Shown here piece after piece: positions 1 through 9,989 of a stretch of DNA of 64,000 nt (position 1 is the stretch's first letter; every line of letters starts with the position of its first letter). Origin of the DNA: Quillaja saponaria (taxonomy: Eukaryota; Streptophyta; Magnoliopsida; Fabales; Quillajaceae); the NCBI GenBank assembly GCA_029379385.1, contig CM055607.1:4092001-4156000 (forward strand), given 5' to 3'. The notes beneath the pieces are model-generated. The model had not been told where the DNA came from and ran no database searches. It was given only the letters and a program-made list of their open reading frames with translations. Made by a program: the position numbers and the translations under genes.

Positions 1-85
1 ATCACAATGCTCAGCTTAAATTTCACTTATTGAAGCATGCAAAGCAATGCTGCAAATTTGGTGTCAACAACGTGAAGCACTGTAT

Positions 86-2706
86 TTAGAAATGCTCGAT
101 TATGTCTACAAGAGATGTGTACGTACCAAATATTCCAGCTCCAATACCCATCATTATTATGCATCCTATGATGATCATTTCACACCCAAATCTTTGGTAA
201 GTACCTGAAATCTTCAGGTAGCACAAACATGGTAGTAGAATTGAGGCTGTGACGCTTAAAAGTGCTCCAACCAGTGACATGAGATATCCGAAAAAAGGAA
301 CAACCAGGGCTACAATAACAGTGCTGATTACCAATGTGGTACTAATAAGTAAACCAAAGACCCTCTTATTGTACTGACCTGGAAGCAGTTTTTTCATAGC
401 ATTTACAATTGGTGTAACCATCAATGCATATTTGGATATAGGATTGACCAAGGTAGTGTATATCGCCACTCTTGAGCTCAGTTTATCAGTTGGAAGGTTC
501 AGAGTAATCTGTGACTGAACCTCTGAGCCAAACATCAAGTAACCAAAAATTGCCATTGATGCATAACAAATGGTGCATAATGCAAAGCATATAAACAGGA
601 CCTGCAATCAAAGAGGAAATCATGGCCAAGCTTTAGGGCATGGATGAAAATTATTGTCAAACTTGCTTAAGAAACTATTTATTTTGTTTGGGTTTGTTGT
701 ACTTACATTAGAGAACTGATGCTTCTTTCTCATAGAAGTATACAGGGTGGGGAAGACCGGATGTGCACAATAGCAAAAAGCATATAAGCTAACCGCTGGT
801 GGGGATTCCATGCCAATTAATAAGAGATCCCTGTTGATGAAATCCAACTCCATCAAATGCACCAGTCCACAATATTGAGCAGAGAATGACAGCAGAAGCT
901 AAAACTCCACTGGCAGAGATATAAGAAAGAAGGCTCAAGTTATCCAACCAAACTGTTGGCAAAATTGTAATGCCAACAATTATCACAAAGAATTGTTTGC
1001 CAACCATTTTTAATCCTGCAAGTTCAAATTGCATGCTTGGTATCAAAGTGTTTAAGTTATCCCCTTCTAGAATTAGGAATCCAGTAGCAACCAAGTAAAG
1101 CTCAATGTACATGCTTATTGATACCACTAGTCTTCCTGTGTTCCCAAATGCAAGTTCACCTATGTCAGGATAAGTTCTGATATCCGGATTCTTATCCATG
1201 CATCTTTTTATCAATAACCCTGAATAACAGGCTGCAGTGGCGAGAGCAAAAAAGAGAATCAAGCTTAGCCATCCTCCGGATGACAGTGCATAAGGAATTG
1301 ACAATATCCCAACTCCTGGAAACCAAACAGTATAACAACTTGACATTAGATTTTTAAGTTTTCGTCCTATTGTTGAAAAAAGGATATCGATCCAATTGAC
1401 TTTTTGCTACTGCCTTCTTGAGTTCAAACTGAAGAAAATCTCAAAGCAAAGAATGTAATTTAATTAATACTTTTCAACAGAAAATAATGGAATTGGAGAA
1501 ACAAAATCCTTGAAAATTCCCATAAGTAAATAGTAGGTTAGTTTTATTATTATGTTAATTTAACCAACAAAATTGAAAAGTTGAATATGTTTCCCACAAC
1601 CTCATAAATGCAAGTTAATTGTTTGTTTCAGAATTTGTTTTTCCCATGAAAATAATTCCTTTTTTTTTTGTGTATTGTTTTAGGCTCTCTATACCAAAAA
1701 CTGCTGGGATGGTTGCATGAAACTTCCATTTGGGGATGGAAACGAATCGATTGAGCCGAGAGAGGCAAAAGACTTGTGAACAAACTACAAGCATTCGCAC
1801 TAATTTTAACTCATAAGAAAAAGAAAAAAAAAGGAGTTAAAACAAAAGATAATGATGATGACTTGTCATCCTTTTTAAAAAATTTCACCATTACTTTTTA
1901 GATAGTGTGCCTCAAACGTTAAAAAAAAAATTATTCTTACTTTGAAAATAATTAACAAGTTTAGATTCTTAATAATAATTTTTTTAGAATAAATTAGAAT
2001 TTATTCATTTTTACTATGACAATAAATCCACTCATAAGTAAAAGTTAAAATATGTATCTTGTAAGTTTTAATACACCGAATTATAGAGTTAAAACAACAC
2101 TACAAAGTATACACTACAGTTCATGAAAATAATTTCTTTTTTTTTTTTTAGAAGAGAAAACAGAGGCACATGGTTTAATAAGGCAAGTGGCTGATGTCCA
2201 TGTCCTGGTGTAAGTCGCATTCATGTCTCTAGCAATTTGACTTAGTACATCCCACATGTTAAATATGATATAATAATCATTGTTCTCCATGTTGGATTTT
2301 AAACAAAATTTTATGAATAAGTTTTGATATCTTAATTGATCATTTTTAAAAGTAGTTTATAAGATAACAATTCTTATAAGGAAAAACAAGAAGTTCAAAA
2401 CCATTGAAATTAATCCACAAGGTTACTCACAGATTAATTGAGAGATTTCAAGAAATATTAATTAAAAGCCAAGAATAAATAAATGAAGAAAAATGAAGAA
2501 GGTTACAAACCTGATAACGCATTGAGTCCATTGAAACAGGTCTTTATAAACGATGTAGTACCATCCTTATTGTTATTATTATCATCAGTAGTTGGTCTGC
2601 CATTTAGCTGATGATTATCATGTTGCTTCTCTTGATCAACCAGTAATGGTACGTTTAAGGAAAACCCATCACCCTGCTGCTGCTGCTGACTCTCCTCCAT
2701 GGACAT
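86..2706 (-). CDS. AVT1-type vacuolar amino-acid transporter, frameshifted in exon 2
   Basis: Member of the amino acid/auxin permease superfamily, AVT1 branch, expected to be a multi-pass tonoplast protein moving neutral amino acids. Three exons: 2706-2511, 1315-707 and 601-86, all with GT-AG junctions whose phases agree. The acidic, Gln-rich N-terminus (MEESQQQQQ) is followed by GVGILSIPYALSSGGW, the family signature of the first membrane helix. About eleven hydrophobic helices follow, with the conserved stretch SLYAFCYCAHPVFPTLYTSM. Expected length with the shift ignored is about 439 residues, normal for the branch. Oddity: near position 797 the frame breaks. The minus-strand reading GIPT is followed by one surplus base before AVSLYAF, giving a premature TAG. 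All other parts look intact, so this is either a recent lesion or a base error. The start is the ATG at 2706; a second in-frame ATG lies two codons further on. Exon 1 carries the soluble N-terminus. Family assignment is firm; substrate is inferred. Confidence 0.9.
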
Positions 2707-2772
2707 GGACAACAAGCTCTCAGATCCTCAGTTTGTGAATATAACTAGCTTTAGATGTCTTTGTGTAGATAG

Positions 2773-2821
2773 AGATCAGTGAGAGAGAGAGAAACAGAGA
2801 TACAGAGAAACAGAGAGAGAG
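2773..2821. repeat. GA-rich stretch in presumed 5' leader of the AVT1 gene
   Basis: Purine-rich GAGAGA runs broken by ACA/ATA lie 70-115 bases upstream of the transporter start codon. On the transcribed strand this is a CT-rich leader, a common pyrimidine-rich feature of plant 5' UTRs. No TATA element is obvious upstream. Confidence 0.4.
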
Positions 2822-3479
2822 TTTTAATGTGTTAAGGTGTCAATATCCAAGTTTATTTGCTAAAGAATTGGTCTTACACTTTTATTCCACGTTTCCAATC
2901 CAAAAGAAAGATAAGGTTAACAGAGACCTCTTGTTTGACATACATCACGTGTTATTATTGTAACAATCATATTTACTAATCGATAAGTATCTTTATAAAT
3001 TCATAAACGAAAAAATAGATCACATGGTAGTTTTTTTTTATTTTTAAAAGTTATCAATTACTATTTACTGATTGATTAATTAGGTACATTTTGTGTCATG
3101 GGAATCGTAATGTTGTTGTCGAATATCTTTTTGATATACCTAAAAAATAACTTATTTCAGAACACAAATATGATTTCCATACATTCTATATAATATTAAC
3201 CATTTTCGTCCAAAGGAGAAGATTTATGGGTCCCCAAGTTCCAACGAACATTGACATCAAATCACCAATTGAATTATTAATTATGTATATTTATTATAAT
3301 TTTTTCTAAAATATATCTTATATTTTGAGATTTTGTAAGAATAAAATTTTCAATAATAAGGATTGGATATAGTAATAAGTGAGCTACAATGAAATGCCTT
3401 TGAAGAAATTTGGGAACCACAAAAAAATATTTATATTTCTAATGAGTACTCAGAGGATGTTTATTATGATTTTATAAAT
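2822..3479. other. intergenic AT-rich spacer upstream of the AVT1 gene
   Basis: AT-rich non-coding DNA presumed to hold the promoter of the leftward transporter gene. A CACGTG G-box occurs near 2946-2951. No coding potential was recognised on either strand. Confidence 0.4.
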
Positions 3480-4330
3480 AAAAAATTTGTAATATTTGTT
3501 ATGACAGTTAATCATAATTTCAGTGCTATTTATAATATAAGTTGTTATTTTAACAAATATCAATTTCAAAAATCATATTTATTGCACCTGTTAGATAAAT
3601 TCTTTAAAAATAATAACTTACAAATTAAATTTGACAATGAAATCATAATCAACAACTATAATAAATACTAAAAGACTTATAAATTGATTTTTCTAACAAG
3701 TGCATGCTTGATAAGATAAAATAAATATAATTTTAAAAAATAAAAACTTTGTAAAATAAAACTTATAAATCAAATCATACTAAAATTATGATCAATAACT
3801 GCAATAAATACTACAAATTTTTCATACATATACCTTAACAATTATTCAAAATTAATATGTCCCCAATTATTAAATATAAGTAAGCAAAAACCAATTCAAT
3901 GCGATCAAAATCACAAAATCGAACCAAACCAATTAAAGTTGATTAGTTAACAATAAATATAGTCTTTAGAAATTAAAACTTTCTAAAAATAATAACTTAT
4001 AATCAATTAAATAATATTAAAATCATAGTTAACAACTGGAATAAGTAACATAAACTTTTCATATATAGAGGTGACCAAAAACCAATCCAAACTATAAAAT
4101 CAAATCAATCCAACTAAATTTGATCAATAAGCGGTAAGTATATTTTTTTTAAATAAAAATTTTTGAGTTAAATAATACTAAGGATTTATCTAACAAGTGC
4201 TTAAATGATAACTTGATAAAATATAATAAATATAGATTTTGAAATTTGCAACATTCTAAAAGTAGTAAATTATTTATTATACATTACTGAAATCATGACC
4301 AATTACTAGAATAAATGATACAAAATTTCT
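3480..4330. repeat. degenerate dispersed modules (about four related units)
   Basis: A roughly 30-base motif of the form AAATCATnATCAACAACTnnAATAAATAC recurs in diverged form at about 3640-3669, 3781-3811, 4019-4048 and 4289-4321. The flanking words are also related ('taataacttataaa', 'ttaacaagtgc'). Spacings are irregular (about 141, 238 and 271 bases). It looks like an old tandemly amplified or nested non-autonomous repeat. No coding capacity was seen. Confidence 0.45.
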
Positions 4331-4410
4331 ATATTTATCTCTGTAATAAGTACCCTAAGAGGGCCCATTAAAAAAATTATAATACTAATACTCTAAAATA
4401 AATTTAGTAT

Positions 4411-4858
4411 TTTAGTTAAATAAAATTTTCTAATATAATTTTAATTCTTAAAATAAAATAAAAAAATGAGAACTTGAAGGTTCTTCAATGAACCTAAGCT
4501 TTCCGGACTCTACACCCGGTTTTACTGAAATCAAGCACCTTTAAGGAACCAAACTGGGAAATCTGATAGGGGATGGTACCCCAGATGAGATATTACTCAG
4601 ATTTAATTATTCTAAAGAAATGCACTGAGAGAGATGAAGAGGAATGGGCTGGTTGAAGTGATTGTCAGCAAGATTGAGGTAAGACAGATTAGGGAGCCAT
4701 AAATTGAGAATGAGATTTCACCAGAATGGTTCAAACTTTGAAGCGAAGGTGTGGTGGAGCATGTGATTCCGGAACCGAGTACAGAGAAAGATGAGAACTT
4801 GAAGGTTCTTCAATGAACTTGAATTAAAATTATATAAGAAAAATTATTTAAATAAAAA
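4411..4858. mobile_element. possible non-autonomous element with ~39-bp inverted arms carrying a gene fragment
   Basis: The segment 4411-4449 and the reverse complement of 4820-4858 match over about 39 bases with only a few mismatches. Just inside lies a perfect 28-base direct repeat (4466-4493 and 4791-4818). The interior is an LRR receptor-kinase fragment. This resembles gene-fragment capture by a DNA element (Pack-type), but no transposase or clear target-site duplication was found and AT-rich arms can match by chance. Confidence 0.35.
4494..4815 (-). pseudogene. fragment of an LRR receptor-like kinase ectodomain
   Basis: Read on the minus strand, short islands in shifting frames resemble the N-terminal part of an LRR receptor-like kinase: GITCSTTPSL, then LNHSGEISFSI, then SYLNLADNHFNQPIPLHLSQ, then a diverged ISQFGSLKVLDFS-like stretch. 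The order is correct for an LRRNT cap followed by the first LRRs. In my memory it is closest to the 'probably inactive' LRR-RLK type typified by Arabidopsis At5g06940. Stops and frameshifts interrupt it, there is no kinase domain, and the piece covers only around 100 residues, so it is non-functional. It lies between inverted arms (see the mobile-element entry). Confidence 0.6.
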
Positions 4859-6889
4859 CAGCTATCCTAGTAAAAAATAAAAACTACAACACTAATAAGA
4901 AACACGTTTCTATAAAAATTGAGAAAAACAAAAATGCTAAATACTTCTGTCACTAGTTAAGAAGACGTCAAAATATTTATAGTTGAACACTTTAAGCAAC
5001 TATTTTTAAAATACTCAATAAAAAATTATAATAATTATCGTAGAGACCAAACTTATTTGTTAATTACTATTTTGAAACTGAAGTTTCAATTCAACAACTA
5101 ATTATTTAAGTTAAAAATCAGCCGGCCTCCAACTATCAGATATTTCCAATAGATAGTATAAATCCTTCCACGCTGACATAAAAGTCCAAGCATACTAATG
5201 TACTTGTCATGCTAAATGTGTGTGGATTTTTTTTTACTTTTATAATATATAATTATTTAAATAAGTCAAAAAAAAAGTCCAAAAATTTAAAGGATGATCT
5301 GACCGTTTATTACTTTACTAAATATTAATTTACAAAATGTTGTGACTATACACTTGATAATTTATAAACCAATTGGATAACTAGGTTTTGTTTGTTTGCA
5401 TAGAAGTAGAGAGAGAACGATAATGAAGATAAGTGTGGAAGCAAATTTGGTCAAAATCCATCCTTAACCCTACTCTCCAAAAAAAAATACGTAACATCGA
5501 GGAGAACTTCAAACCTTACAAATAAATGGGGATAAAAGTCATACAGGGCCTTATACTAGAAAAACCTACCACCAATTAATGGCCCAGAAAATTTGGGTGC
5601 AGTCCTGCTGACCCATCACTGTCAAGTTAATTTACACCATCCTGATACCTGACCTGGTGGTCCCAGACCTAGCTTGAACGGAAAACAATTTCAGGGAACA
5701 CGTACGTTTTGTGGGTCTGATCAATTCATGAATCAACAGCTTGCACAAAAGACGAATTAGGTTTAAGAGCAAAAAAAGAATTCACAAGCTTCAGCAGCAA
5801 ACCACAAAAGAATTGCTGGAACACTCTAAACTCATAGTTCTGCTAGATGACAAAAGACGTGGGGCTTCTGCTTTCGTATACTGATAAAGGCCATTCATAT
5901 CTTGGGGACCATTCTGTGAAAACAATGTTAGCACGTTCTGAAGAAAGATCTTCTTACCCTCTTATAAACAATGTGAGATGCTGCCACAGCATCCTGAGCA
6001 TCTTAGGTCTTACATAATCTCTAGCTCAGTATCTTGCACAAACTATTAGAATTAGCTGTGTTGTTTAACTACCTAATAAAATAGTCATGTCAGATGTCAT
6101 AACTCAAAAATGGCTATTTTATTCGTTAGTTCATGCATAAATTTTTGTTACATAAGCATGCAACAATTTCAAGAGAGTTGCAGTACAGCAAAGAAAAAAA
6201 ATGAATAGCTTCACCAGAATGTTTCCATATCCGTTTCCAGCTACAGTCTATTCTTAAATAAATTCAAATGAAACAGCAATTGATGAATGCATACAACAAA
6301 CTTGGACTAAAGCCTTAGAACAGCACTGCAGGGGAGTCAGGAGTTCAATAGAATGATATGCTTCATTAAAACAATCAATAGAAACACTGATCTAAAACCA
6401 TTCTGATTGGCTGAAAGTGCACATTCTATTTTCCGTTACCCTTATATTGAACCGTACAATTGAATTTACAAATTCTACAGTACTAGAGGCTAATCCCTAC
6501 CTGTATTAAAATACCAATAGGAAATTTATACAAGAGTGGCTTTGGATACCACCTGGTACATTTAACCCTTGCACCTCAGACTCTAATCTGTTCACGTTCT
6601 CGCATTGTATGTCCCCTACTTTTCATAAACTTCAGCTCACTAAGCAGGAATTATTCAAGTTTTAAGATGTCTTAACCAGCATAATGCCAATTTCAATATC
6701 AAATACTCAAGGATATGGATATTTGCAGCACTGGTGTATATTGTGTGAGTGTGTACCACACTGCCACATGTGTGAATGATTCTGGGGTTTTAACATACAT
6801 GTGATTGATCCCTGACTTGGTAGCAATTTAAAGCAAAACATTAATAAAACCACAAGTATTGAAAATTTGTGAATATATTAAAATAGAAA
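4859..6889. other. intergenic spacer, no gene recognised
   Basis: AT-rich at first, then of more mixed composition from about 5560 to 6700. A splice-like acceptor and a short open stretch ending in a stop were seen on the minus strand at about 5787-5916, but no protein family was recognised and the apparent intron to the next exon-like stretch is only about 44 bases, too short for a plant intron. No supported gene. Confidence 0.35.
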
Positions 6890-7325
6890 AACATTAACCC
6901 TTCAGGCTTGCACCTAACCCTTAGGCTAGCACCTAGCCCACTCAGACACGTGCCTAGACTCTTAGTTGACTACTTGTTTGACCTACTAGGAATTTAGAAA
7001 GCAAAAGAACTAATTTTATTGTTTTAATATTAAGAGATAGTTTTTACTTGTTGAACTTAGTGTACTACATGTTGAACCTCTTTTCTTTAGCTAATTTTTT
7101 TTCTTTTTTTACTTGGAATTCTTGCCTATAGCTATTTTTTCCTTCTTATTTTTACTCTTTCATAACTTATTGATGCTAGATTTTACTTAATGGAAGTCAA
7201 AAATTCTTGCTTGCAAGCAATTTTTGTTGTTTTCTTTAGGCACCTGGCTTTCCTCAAGCACGCGCCTGCACCTGGCGCCTAGAACCAAAGCTCCAAAGGT
7301 CCCTTGCGCCTAGATGCGCAACACT
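6890..7325. repeat. interspersed repeat rich in GCACCTAG/GCGCCTAG words
   Basis: Two related GC-richer blocks (6903-6960 and 7238-7320) carry repeated words such as 'gcacctag', 'acgtgcctag' and 'gcgcctag' in direct orientation around an AT-rich middle. Blocks of this AGGCGCC character occur as dispersed repeats in many dicots. No coding capacity and no clear termini were found. Confidence 0.35.
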
Positions 7326-7399
7326 GATATTTTTATTATAATTAATATATTTAAATTAAATATATATTTAATATAAATAATAATTAATTAAAAAAATTT

Positions 7400-7575
7400 A
7401 AACTAGAAGTTTAACGAGCTTTTGATCTGAATATTTGAAATTTGATATTTAGCTCAAGACTTTCAATGAGCTTAAAGTCAAACTTGAGTTCGGTTCATTT
7501 TGTTTCGAACCAAGTACGAGTAGAGTAATTAACGAGTCGTGCCTCAAACTACTTTGCTCGGTTCCATCCCTAATC
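7400..7575. repeat. interspersed repeat with 'ctcgagct'-type words
   Basis: Words such as 'aacgagctttt', 'gagttcggttc' and 'tgctcggttcc' mark a short, degenerate dispersed repeat similar in wording to the longer one at 33.5-34.1 kb. Non-coding. Confidence 0.3.
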
Positions 7576-7689
7576 ATGATGACATATCTTGTGATATATA
7601 ATAAGCTTCCCATCTGAAGTAGGAAAAAGATATCCTATAAATAAATTAAAATACAAATGGAGTTTTCTTGGGATTTTGCCATGTCATGC

Positions 7690-9989
7690 AAACCTCTTGT
7701 CTTTTCATATAGTTTCTGTGAACAGAGCTCCTTCAATGTTTTTTTACTTTCCTGAATCTTCTCCCTGGTACAAGATGTCAAATTCTTCATGGGTATATCT
7801 ACTTTTTTACTAACCAAATAAATGCAAGCTATAGTTTATAAGTCCTCAAAAGTTTACCTTTCACCCTTCAGATTTTCTTCTAAGCTGGAAATATCTGGTC
7901 GTAGCTCAACCTCTTTTTTGTCTGTATCTTCATGAGCCAACTGTGTAGCTTTCTCTTGCCATTTCAAAAGAGACAACTCTTTCAGCATGTATGCTTCCTT
8001 TTCATTTTTCACATCCTATAACCAAAGAATCTGTTATCTATTGACCAAGCATGAGATGGTGCATTGATGTGTCACAAAATGTACACACCTCCAAGTCATC
8101 TGTTTCTTTCTCAGCTAGCTTTACCATCTCTACCACCCCAGCTCTACTCTCGTTGAAGGATTCTAACCTATAGGACCAATAAGCATAGCAACAAATGATG
8201 TCAGTAATATCAATTTTTAAATCAGGAATACAAATGTCTTGAATGTAGTCAGCAGAAAAAGGAGAGTAAGTTCTCATTCATCCAGCAAGTATGAAGAAGG
8301 CAACAAAAGAGAAGATAATATCAAGTCAGTATTTATTGGTCAAAAACATTCCATAGCTGAATTAATCCCCTGTAAGTCAGCCACGGAGTTTGTATAAGAG
8401 TAGACAACCTGTACAATACTCACTGCTTATATGGCTCATCAATATTTCCAACATATTTGTTTGTTGCAATGATGTCCTCAAGAGCCAAGATATTCCAGAA
8501 AACCTTCATCATGAGTTCCCTGAGCTTTTGGTTTCATCAGTTTGAAATGTGCTCCACTTCACCCTAATAACAACCAACCAGCAAATTTGGAAATTGGTAG
8601 ATGAAAACTTCATACTCAAGGAAAAATCAGAGTCTGAGAAAATACTGAACCTGGAGGATCAAAAACCGGTTGTTGTCCAGATCAACACCTTTTTCTTTCA
8701 GTTTCTTAGTAACTTTGAAGAAATTACTTGGACAATCATTAATGTAATATTTTGAGGAGTTATCACGGAAGGCAACCCTGGTAATCGCAAAATCAAGCCC
8801 TGAAACAGCCCCTTAAGTTCAATCGTCCTGGAATCATAGAGAATGTAACTTGAAAGAATATAACTTTGCAACTACTCATACTTATGGTTAGTAACACAAG
8901 ACTAAAAGAAAACCTTGTATATCTCAAATTAGAACATGAGTTACCAACCAACGGAGGAAATAAAAACAGTAGAGAGAAATCAACTGAACTCGCGTGACTA
9001 AACTTTCTTTTTCATTCTCAAGAATAAAAAGTAATATAATGCGGAAAGTTGAACACTTTCCTCTTTTAGTTACATGACCAAGATAAGAAAGATAAAGTTA
9101 CCAGATCAACAATCTCCTATAAGTAAACAGAAACTCCCGCACTTTCCAGATTCTGGTGATTAGTTGAATTGTGGATAAGCTCAGAAACTTGGTTCAGATG
9201 CATCTGCAAATGTAAATTGCATGATTTGGAAGTAAACGATAGCAGCATAAGGGAAGAAAAATCTGACTTTGGTGCCGATTAAAGCCCTAGATGTCTTCTT
9301 GCTGCTCCTTGGGAGACATTCAGTACGTCACTTTCGCTCAATGGGATAAGCAAGCTTTCCTTTTTATAAATGACGAGTAAAAGAAACCCAGCAAAACATA
9401 TGTTAACAGTGATGAAGAACTAAATCTGTCATGCTTTCCAAATACAAACAGCATTTCGTCAATGACATTGCTTTTTTACCACCATGTGGCCCAACAACCG
9501 CTGAAAAGCTCTGATGCATGCCCAAGAAGAAAACCCAAAAAAATATTAAAATAATAAGTACTCCAAGTTAACACTATAGAAATTAAAATTTAATTGAAGG
9601 AAAGAAACAACCAAATAAATGTATTCTCAAATCTCAACAATAAAATACAGGTTTCTTTTAGTTGACCACTGCAGAAAATACAAAATCAGGAACGGTACTT
9701 GAGTAATTATATTTTTTTCCTAATCTCAAATTCAACAACAGTGCATCCAGCATTAATTCCACAAGAATTCGAACCATTTTGCTGGAACCTAGCCAAACAA
9801 AACCCTAAATAGAATTCAAAAAAGAAAATTTATTACCCCACAAGGACAATAATAAAACCTAACCTTATGAAAGGGGCCAATGCGTTGTTTGTTCCGCATC
9901 AACATCTCCTTATTGAAGAGCCCCAGAGCTTTGGACCCCCACGAACTGAGTCGGACACATCTTCCATTAAGCTCGTCCTGAGGTTCCAT
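7690..9989 (-). pseudogene. truncated, decayed copy of the 5' half of a condensin SMC4 gene
   Basis: Eight exon remnants appear in the right order on the minus strand: ~9989-9864 (KEMLMRN...IGPFHK), ~9510-9430 (SFSAVVGP, then NVIDEMLFVFGK), 9203-9102 (VSELIHNSTNHQNLESAGVS), ~8812-8651 (AITRVAFRDNSSKYYIND, then DLDNNRFLILQ), ~8563-8424 (MKPKAQGTHDEGFLEYL), 8167-8089 (RAGVVEMVKLAEKE), 8015-7858 (AYMLKELSLLKWQEKATQLA) and ~7767-7696 (EKIQESKKTLKEL). They match the SMC4 ATPase head and the start of the coiled coil. Introns are kept, so this is a genomic duplication, not a retrocopy. Lesions: the Walker A (GPNGSGKS in the family) reads GPHGGKK then shifts frame; exon 3 has an in-frame TAG (9117-9119); exon 5 has a surplus base and a 7-base insertion; the last exon shifts frame. 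The hinge and C-terminal head are absent. A functional SMC4 must lie elsewhere in the genome. Confidence 0.85.

Noticed and set aside
5787..5940. Minus-strand exon-like stretch with an acceptor, ending in a stop after SNSFVVCC
   Set aside because: No family recognised, and the only upstream partner exon would require a 44-base intron, too short for plants. Kept only as a note.
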